Of a DNA stretch of 64,000 nt, positions 58,911-64,000 are shown piece by piece. Within the stretch, counting starts at the first letter, position 1; each line of letters begins with the position of its first letter. The notes under the pieces were generated by a model. It had not been told where the DNA came from and did no database searches. It saw nothing but the letters and a program-made list of their open reading frames with translations. The DNA is from Pseudomonas farris (GTDB lineage Bacteria > Pseudomonadota > Gammaproteobacteria > Pseudomonadales > Pseudomonadaceae): contig NZ_JAHSTV010000002.1 of NCBI RefSeq assembly GCF_019145235.1, positions 372,001 through 436,000 on the forward strand, read 5' to 3'. A program made the position numbers and the translations under genes.

Positions 58911-59833
58911 GCGGTTACCCATAGGGCGTTGGCGTTTTGCTGTAACTCGTCGTGCAACTGTTGCATGTGCGCGCAGTGCAGGTTGAGGGATCTAGACTGG
59001 ACGCCCCGATGAAACAGTGCGAACCAGCCATGGTCACCTGGCATGGGCATCAGGCCTGTGAAGGTGAAGCCCAGAGCCGAAAAACTGCGCAAATTCCGGG
59101 CGAAGTGCCGGGACAATTCGAGTCTGGCCGAAATCAGCCAGTGCCTGGGCAGTTGCCAGAGCTGCTCATGCAAGTGTTTGTTCAAGCGCTGAATGACAAT
59201 GTCGAACCGATGCTGATGTTGCTTGATCTGTAAGGGGATCGCGGGCCGTGACGCCTTGTCCTGGTGGGTTCCAAACACCGAGCACAGGTGTTGCATAAAC
59301 GCCCTGCAGCTTGCGGGCCAAGGGATATCGGGAAGCGGGCGCGCGTATCCGTCGATCATGTGATAGCCCATCACGATGGTCTCCGGAAGTGGTTCAGCGA
59401 ATGGCGAAGGAACGTAGTCGGGAAGCAGTCCAGTGCTGTAGAAGCCGATTCTTTCTGCCATGCGTTGAGTATAGGGATGGTGGGTCACTTGCTTGATCGA
59501 GACGCTCTTGAGCCCCAGAGCGTCTGATTGCGTCAGTAATTCCTGGCCCAGACGGGTCGCGATGTTCTGCCCTTGCGCGGCGGGATGTACCACGCTGAGG
59601 GCCAGTTCCGCGGTATTCGACGGGATATCGCGGCACAACGCGGCGTGCCCGACAACGCGCGCGTCGTCCACTGCGAGCATTGATTGCCAGCGCCCCTCGG
59701 TGTTGTGCTGACTGATCATGTTCGGCAGATAGACATCCGGCTGAACGTAATGATCGCCGTAGACCTCTCGAAACAACCGGCTCACGGCATGTGCGTCGGA
59801 AGGGCGGCAGGGTCGAAAAATCAACCGGTTCAT
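58886..59833 (-). CDS. GNAT-family acyltransferase of the luxE-luxC operon
   Basis: A 315-residue protein with a GNAT domain in residues 1-165 (LIFRPCRPSDAHAVSRLFREVYG, AELALSVVHPAAQGQNIATRLGQ, both in part), followed by a second, more divergent half (SARLELSRHFARNLRSFSALGFTFTGLMPMPG in parts). The ATG at 59833 shares one base with the upstream stop (TGATG) and has GGAG eight bases before it; GTG at 59836 is an alternative. As the last gene of the operon it probably transfers an acyl or acetyl group to a product of the LuxC/adenylase proteins. The acceptor is unknown. Confidence 0.8.
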   Translation of the reverse strand: MNRLIFRPCRPSDAHAVSRLFREVYGDHYVQPDVYLPNMISQHNTEGRWQSMLAVDDARVVGHAALCRDIPSNTAELALSVVHPAAQGQNIATRLGQELLTQSDALGLKSVSIKQVTHHPYTQRMAERIGFYSTGLLPDYVPSPFAEPLPETIVMGYHMIDGYARPLPDIPWPASCRAFMQHLCSVFGTHQDKASRPAIPLQIKQHQHRFDIVIQRLNKHLHEQLWQLPRHWLISARLELSRHFARNLRSFSALGFTFTGLMPMPGDHGWFALFHRGVQSRSLNLHCAHMQQLHDELQQNANALWVTAQPRESFL

Positions 59834-61146
59834 CACACGGGCTCCAGCGGGGGAGCGTCATACACCCGCAAATCCAGCACCCGCAGTTGTTTGCCTGAAC
59901 GAGGGTGAAGCTTCAGGTCTGTGGTTGCGCAGGCCAGCACCTGCAACTCCAGCAGACCCTCACGGCTCAGGTCGTCGATGGCGGGGTAATGGGCAAGTAG
60001 CGCTTCACGCAATGCGCGGCGCGCCGGCTCGACGCTTTGTAACTGAGGTTCAGGCACCCACTTCAGGCTCAACAGATCCTTGTGTCCGACCTGTTCGATC
60101 AGCAATTGCCATTGCTCGCTGTGTGCTGCGCGTTGAACGATCTCGTGTATTTCTTCGGTGAACAGCGACAGCACACCTACTCGTATTCGTTGACTGTGGG
60201 CGCTGCGCCCCTTGAGGGCGAATTTACGCATCGGGGTTGCAGCCGGTTCACGCCAACAAGCACGGTCGCCTACCGGGTAACGCAGCAGCGGCATGAGCCG
60301 GCGTGTCAGGTTGGTCAGTACCAACAGCCCGGTGCGATCGCATTCTTCAATCACTTCACCGGTGTATTCATCGACGATTTCCAGCAAAGTTTGCGGTTCG
60401 AATACTCGATGCTCGCCCAATGCACAGTCGCGATCGCTGGCGCCTATGAGTCCGGCGTCTACGCTGGCATAGCCAATGGAGGCAATACGGGCGCTGGGGA
60501 ACACTTCGCCGAGGATCGCCAACTGCGGGGCAAACAGGCTTTCGCCGCCATACAGCAGCGTCTCGACCCCGCACAACACACGCCGATGCTGTGCCAGGTA
60601 GGCCGCGAATCGCAGTAACTGTGCTGGCACTCCGGCCAGAACGTTGATCCGATGCCGTGCGATGGCATCCGCCAGTACGTCCAGCTCGACGTCTCCGGTA
60701 AACGGAAACTCACAGATGGATGGCCCGACATGGGCCAGGGAATCGTGGATAAACAGAAAGCTGGCATAAAGATCTCCTGAAAAGAACAGATTGGCGACGC
60801 GGTCGCTATTGTTCAGTTGAGCAGAGAGACTGTTTCCGAATGTACCGACCAGTGTTTTCCATTCCTCGCAGGAGTAAACGGCAAGTTTGCCCTGACTCGT
60901 CGAACCTCCGGTTTTAAACACCAGCGCATCGTCGACGTTTCCGGTCAGGACCGGCCAATGACTCAAATCGTTGCTGCCCGCCCAATAGTCGGATACATCG
61001 GTTAACGGTAGGTCTTTTAAAGTAATACCCTTCGAGGGCAAATGTTTCAGGTGTTTGCTGTAAAAATTTGAGTGCCGTCTTATGTAAGGTACTAGTTGTT
61101 CAAGCGAATAAGTTGGATTCACAGGGTTCTCTTTCTTATCAGGCAT
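59833..61146 (-). CDS. Adenylate-forming enzyme, PaaK-like
   Basis: A 437-residue protein of the phenylacetate-CoA ligase/acyl-adenylate family. The ATP loop is VFKTGGSTSQGK (about residue 75), with FFSGDLYASFLFIHDSL, the GVPAQLLRFAAYL helix, YGGESLF and SIGYASVDAGLIG as further family blocks; the core A8-like region LTRRLMPLLRYPVGD is also visible. It is paralogous to the C-terminal half of the upstream LuxC fusion. It lies 36 bases after that gene; the start could also be a downstream GTG (MNPTYSLEQL). It may activate a carboxylic acid for the reductase or for the GNAT protein. Confidence 0.8.
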   Translation of the reverse strand: MPDKKENPVNPTYSLEQLVPYIRRHSNFYSKHLKHLPSKGITLKDLPLTDVSDYWAGSNDLSHWPVLTGNVDDALVFKTGGSTSQGKLAVYSCEEWKTLVGTFGNSLSAQLNNSDRVANLFFSGDLYASFLFIHDSLAHVGPSICEFPFTGDVELDVLADAIARHRINVLAGVPAQLLRFAAYLAQHRRVLCGVETLLYGGESLFAPQLAILGEVFPSARIASIGYASVDAGLIGASDRDCALGEHRVFEPQTLLEIVDEYTGEVIEECDRTGLLVLTNLTRRLMPLLRYPVGDRACWREPAATPMRKFALKGRSAHSQRIRVGVLSLFTEEIHEIVQRAAHSEQWQLLIEQVGHKDLLSLKWVPEPQLQSVEPARRALREALLAHYPAIDDLSREGLLELQVLACATTDLKLHPRSGKQLRVLDLRVYDAPPLEPV

Positions 61147-61182
61147 TTTTGTCAGGAAGCAGCATCAATGAGGTGTCTGCTT

Positions 61183-63585
61183 TTATTTTCTTTGATCGAT
61201 AATTAACGGTGTTTTGCCACTGTGTTTGTTTCGGGTGAAGGCTTGTTCGGCGCACAGGGAAACTTCCACTATTAAAAGTGCGGCACTCACCGCATTTGCC
61301 ACTGCTTCATGGGTCAGCAGTTTTTGGCGTACCCGGTTGGCATCCGCATCTGCTCGAACTTGCATGCGTTCGACTCCGCTGGCGGTGTGGTCCAGAACAA
61401 TTTGAATGGGTACGCCTACGCTGCATTCCAGCGCCGACGGTGAAATGAATTCCGTGCCAATCCGTACCAGCTTGCCGTGCCGCTGTAGCAGTTCGAATCG
61501 CGGTGTCTCCAGTCCGCAAGGGCAGGCACCGGGTATCCAGCGACCGGTATCGCCGATGTCATATCGGTGCACGCGCTGACCTTGTCGGGAGCGGGACGTA
61601 AATAGCAGACGGCCGATCTCATTGGTCTGCACCGGCTCATCCTGTTCGAGCTGAACGATTTCCAGATGCTGGGTTTCGCTCATCAAGTGAAATATGCCGT
61701 TCGCGGTTGCCGGGCAGGCATGCCCCAGGGGACCTGCATCGACGGAGCCATAGATGGCAGAGCGAATCGTCGACACTCCACAGCGTTCCATCAGGCGCTG
61801 ACTGGCCTCTGCCGGATGTTCGCCACCCAGGAACACTTTGCCGATGCCGGCATAGGCGCGAAGTCGGGCCTGCTCCTTTAGAAACAGGCGATGCAGCGTA
61901 CTGGGCATGCCGATCAGCACGGTGACTCGCTGCTCCACGATCAGTCGGGCGATTTCGCTGAAGTCGTCGTCCTGGGGAGCCCCCATGGGCAAATGCACAA
62001 CATCCATCTGTTCAAGAATGTTCGAGAAACTGAAAAATCCGCCGTACAGGTTGCCGCCGTAGAACAGGTTCATTACCCGGTCCTGTGAGGGATCGAGCCC
62101 AACGCAGAACAAGCCATCAGCCGCCGCGCGCATCTGTCGTTGAAAGTCGCGATAGCTGAAACCGGCCAGGGCCGGGATCCCGCTGCTGCCGCCAGAGCGG
62201 AAGTACAACTGCGCTGCGGAGCCGATTGGCTGGGTCATGAACGTGTCTTTGTCCATGATCGGGCCATGGGCGGTGTCGGGGGCGGGTGGAAGCGAGTCGA
62301 GCGTTGCACGGCCAGTCGAGGCATCCGGAGGCAGAGTCACCGAGAGGCGGCGACTCAGACGTGACAGCGCATAGACGCCATCGTGGGGTTCACCGCAGTA
62401 GCCATCATGAATCGACCTGCAAGGTGCAATACGAGTGACGCCGGCATTGATCAATGTTCGAACGAGCTCGGGTGTTTCTCCCGAGAGGCACATCAGCGCG
62501 CAACTTTGCAGTACGGTTCGCCAGGGCAACAACGTCTCGGCGATCAGGTGCCGCGGCACTGGCTTTAGCACAATCGTACGAAACAGCGGCGACGGCCCGA
62601 GCGTCTGATCGTGTTCCCAAATGACACGCCATCCAGGGCCGGTCCACACTTGGCCGGTCTGGTTCTTGAAGCTCTGATCCAGCTGCGCCATGGCGGTGCG
62701 GGTAGTGATTTCCGACGCTTCCTGATCTGTCGGCACTAACGCCGGCCATTGTGGGGCGCGACGGTTGAGGGCTTCGGCCAGTCGGTTACCCAACTCCTGC
62801 ACAACAACTGGATCGTCGCTGTCCACCAACACCCATTGAGGGCTGGAGCAGGCCTGTTGATCCAGTCGACAGACTTCATCTGCCAACGCATCGAGCGCCG
62901 AAGAATTCGCTGCTTCAGGTGACAGATAGGCGAAGCTGACCTTGTGTCCCCAATCGATCCAGCGACAGCCGGCCGGGATCTGCTGACGGATTGCTTTGAG
63001 TGCTGTTTCGCCGCCCCAGGCGGATACTCCATCGGCCTTGGCGCAGAGTTGCGCAATGCGAGAAGTGTTCACCGGCAGCACCGCTACGAATTCGGCCAGT
63101 CTGCCGCTGATGTCGCAGCTCACAAGGGCGGCGAGCAACTGCGCGGTCAAACCCTGATCGCTGGAGCTGGGGCGAAGCCAGTTGATGTTGCCGGCCAACA
63201 GGCTTTCGAGTACCGCGCAAAACGCCAGCATCGGCGCGTTGCCCGGAGTGATATGTACCACCAGCCCCAACGGATGCCAGCTTTCGAAGCACGACTGCCG
63301 ATAGTCGATACGCCGCAGCGAACGCGGTTGCAGGCCCAGTTCCCGATCAAGCTTGGTGCTCAGGTTGCTCTGCTGGCAAAAATCGATCAGTCCCTGGTAT
63401 TGATCGTCGTCGAGGGGCAGATCCAGACTACGGGCTTGCAACTGCGTGGCAAAGCGAGCGGCGGACTCGATGACGGTGTCGCTATCGATCGGCGCAGCCA
63501 GCAGGCGGGGCAATTGTTTTTGAAGGAGGTCGAGTGCGCTTTCAGGAGTGATGTCGTCACGCAATTGGCCATTAATCAGGTACAT
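61183..63585 (-). CDS. LuxC-type acyl-CoA/acyl-protein reductase fused to an adenylate-forming domain
   Basis: An 800-residue fusion. Residues 1-410 are a LuxC domain (NADPH-dependent reduction of an acyl thioester to aldehyde), with HPLGLVVHITPGNAPML near 104-120, the NADP-fold and the catalytic Cys246 in DQQACSSPQWVLVD. Residues 450-800 are a PaaK-like adenylase with YFRSGGSSG (465-469), NLFYGGNLYGGFFSF, VLIGMPSTLHRL, YGSVDAGPLGH and YDIGDTGRWIPG plus the C-rich GACPCGLETP. In luminous bacteria these activities reside in separate proteins (LuxC, LuxE). It starts one base after the LuxE stop. No luxA/luxB lies nearby, so its aldehyde serves another product. Confidence 0.88.
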   Translation of the reverse strand: MYLINGQLRDDITPESALDLLQKQLPRLLAAPIDSDTVIESAARFATQLQARSLDLPLDDDQYQGLIDFCQQSNLSTKLDRELGLQPRSLRRIDYRQSCFESWHPLGLVVHITPGNAPMLAFCAVLESLLAGNINWLRPSSSDQGLTAQLLAALVSCDISGRLAEFVAVLPVNTSRIAQLCAKADGVSAWGGETALKAIRQQIPAGCRWIDWGHKVSFAYLSPEAANSSALDALADEVCRLDQQACSSPQWVLVDSDDPVVVQELGNRLAEALNRRAPQWPALVPTDQEASEITTRTAMAQLDQSFKNQTGQVWTGPGWRVIWEHDQTLGPSPLFRTIVLKPVPRHLIAETLLPWRTVLQSCALMCLSGETPELVRTLINAGVTRIAPCRSIHDGYCGEPHDGVYALSRLSRRLSVTLPPDASTGRATLDSLPPAPDTAHGPIMDKDTFMTQPIGSAAQLYFRSGGSSGIPALAGFSYRDFQRQMRAAADGLFCVGLDPSQDRVMNLFYGGNLYGGFFSFSNILEQMDVVHLPMGAPQDDDFSEIARLIVEQRVTVLIGMPSTLHRLFLKEQARLRAYAGIGKVFLGGEHPAEASQRLMERCGVSTIRSAIYGSVDAGPLGHACPATANGIFHLMSETQHLEIVQLEQDEPVQTNEIGRLLFTSRSRQGQRVHRYDIGDTGRWIPGACPCGLETPRFELLQRHGKLVRIGTEFISPSALECSVGVPIQIVLDHTASGVERMQVRADADANRVRQKLLTHEAVANAVSAALLIVEVSLCAEQAFTRNKHSGKTPLIIDQRK

Positions 63586-63586
63586 A

Positions 63587-64000
63587 TCAAGCGCCTCCGA
63601 TCAGTTCTGAAGCGGCCATGGCACAGCTGCGACTGGCGCTGGTGCCGGCACGTCCATGCAGCTCGAACCAATCGGTCGCCAGGCCGCATCCGCAACTGGC
63701 GCCGGGGTGCAATATCGCTAGATCGCCCATGACCACGGCATGGGCGGGGCTGGATGAAATGTAGGGAGAGACGAATTCCAGCAAGCCGCGCCGGCCGTAG
63801 GGCTGGACAGTGAAATTGGATGGGTTGCGCACGAAAACCTTCGAATAAATCGGTACATGAAAATGATGGTGGGCACACTGGATATAGGGCACGGCATGCT
63901 CTACGGCACCGTAGCCGTCCCGGCATCGGGACAGGTCGATGCCCAATTGCCGGTTGATTCGGGCATACAACTGATGGAGCGGGATCTCCTGTGCTGCCTG
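63587..64000 (-). CDS. LuxE-like acyl-protein synthetase, partial (3' end)
   Basis: The C-terminal 137 residues of a LuxE family protein, open to the window edge. The shared blocks are YGAVEHAVPYIQCAHHHFHVPIYS, SPYISSSPAHAVVMGDLAILHPG, SCGCGLATDWFELHGRAG and SCAMAASELI (each in part), the last Cys, 12 residues from the end, matching the acylated Cys of LuxE. In the bioluminescence system LuxE adenylates a fatty acid and carries it on that Cys for LuxC to reduce. It is the upstream gene of the fusion protein, so the two are co-translated. Confidence 0.9.
   Translation of the reverse strand, partial: QAAQEIPLHQLYARINRQLGIDLSRCRDGYGAVEHAVPYIQCAHHHFHVPIYSKVFVRNPSNFTVQPYGRRGLLEFVSPYISSSPAHAVVMGDLAILHPGASCGCGLATDWFELHGRAGTSASRSCAMAASELIGGA

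Noticed and set aside
58886..64000. Bioluminescence (lux) operon
   Set aside because: LuxC and LuxE-type proteins are present, but no luciferase alpha or beta subunit or LuxD thioesterase lies in the visible part.

Overview
The window reads as a GC-rich chromosomal segment of a Pseudomonas of the fluorescens group. The evidence is many inverted pairs of the short repeat whose core is GTGGGAGCGGGCTTGCTCGCGAA (or GAGCC/CGAGC variants), Pseudomonas-type small families (DUF3077, DUF3203), and gene orders I recall from P. aeruginosa (muxABC-opmB, glgA-treZ-malQ-treY-DUF2934-glgX, glgE-treS-glgB, ccoN4/nirA/mpaR/ccoG2). No rRNA, tRNA, CRISPR array, insertion sequence or prophage was seen.

Layout. 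1-6.1 kb: two small DUF3077-type genes, a YhhY-like acetyltransferase, an Asp/Glu racemase, a halovibrin-like lipoprotein coupled to a frameshifted DUF2599 gene, an Ig-like repeat protein and an unknown gene. 6.2-10.5 kb: a stand-alone cbb3 oxidase catalytic subunit with a small membrane partner, divergent from a siroheme nitrite/sulfite reductase and a DUF934 gene. 10.7-25.1 kb: a DUF3313 lipoprotein, a YCII protein, thiol peroxidase, the muxABC-opmB efflux operon, an MHYT-GGDEF-EAL c-di-GMP protein and an SDR. 25.2-28.2 kb: a MocR-type regulator and CcoG, which I read as the separated second half of the 6-10 kb module because three of the promoters carry the same bipartite motif. 28.3-29.4 kb: DUF3203, MgtC-like and proline-rich small genes. 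29.6-52 kb: two opposed stress-carbohydrate operons (glgE-treS/maltokinase-glgB on plus; glgA-treZ-malQ-treY-DUF2934-glgX on minus), with a passenger-less autotransporter barrel, an EEP-family phosphodiesterase and a PIG-L deacetylase between them. 52.6-58.9 kb: a hydroxyacid dehydrogenase, a secreted alpha/beta hydrolase, a YqaA-like membrane protein, a DUF411 metal protein, an unknown gene in an AT-rich island, and a divergent aldo/keto reductase/LysR pair. 58.9-64.0 kb: the 3' part of a minus-strand operon encoding LuxE, a LuxC-adenylase fusion, a second adenylase and an acyltransferase; it runs off the right edge.

How the genes work together. The carbohydrate block can build alpha-glucan from trehalose (TreS/maltokinase to maltose-1-phosphate, GlgE to polymer, GlgB branching) and from ADP-glucose (GlgA), trim it (GlgX, MalQ) and release trehalose from it (TreY, TreZ); AlgU-like promoter sequences lie upstream of both arms. 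The ccoN/nirA/mocR/ccoG set resembles the cyanide- and low-oxygen-responsive PA4129-PA4134 group. The LuxC/LuxE operon has the parts of a fatty-acid reductase but no luciferase genes in view, and it is the least familiar system here.
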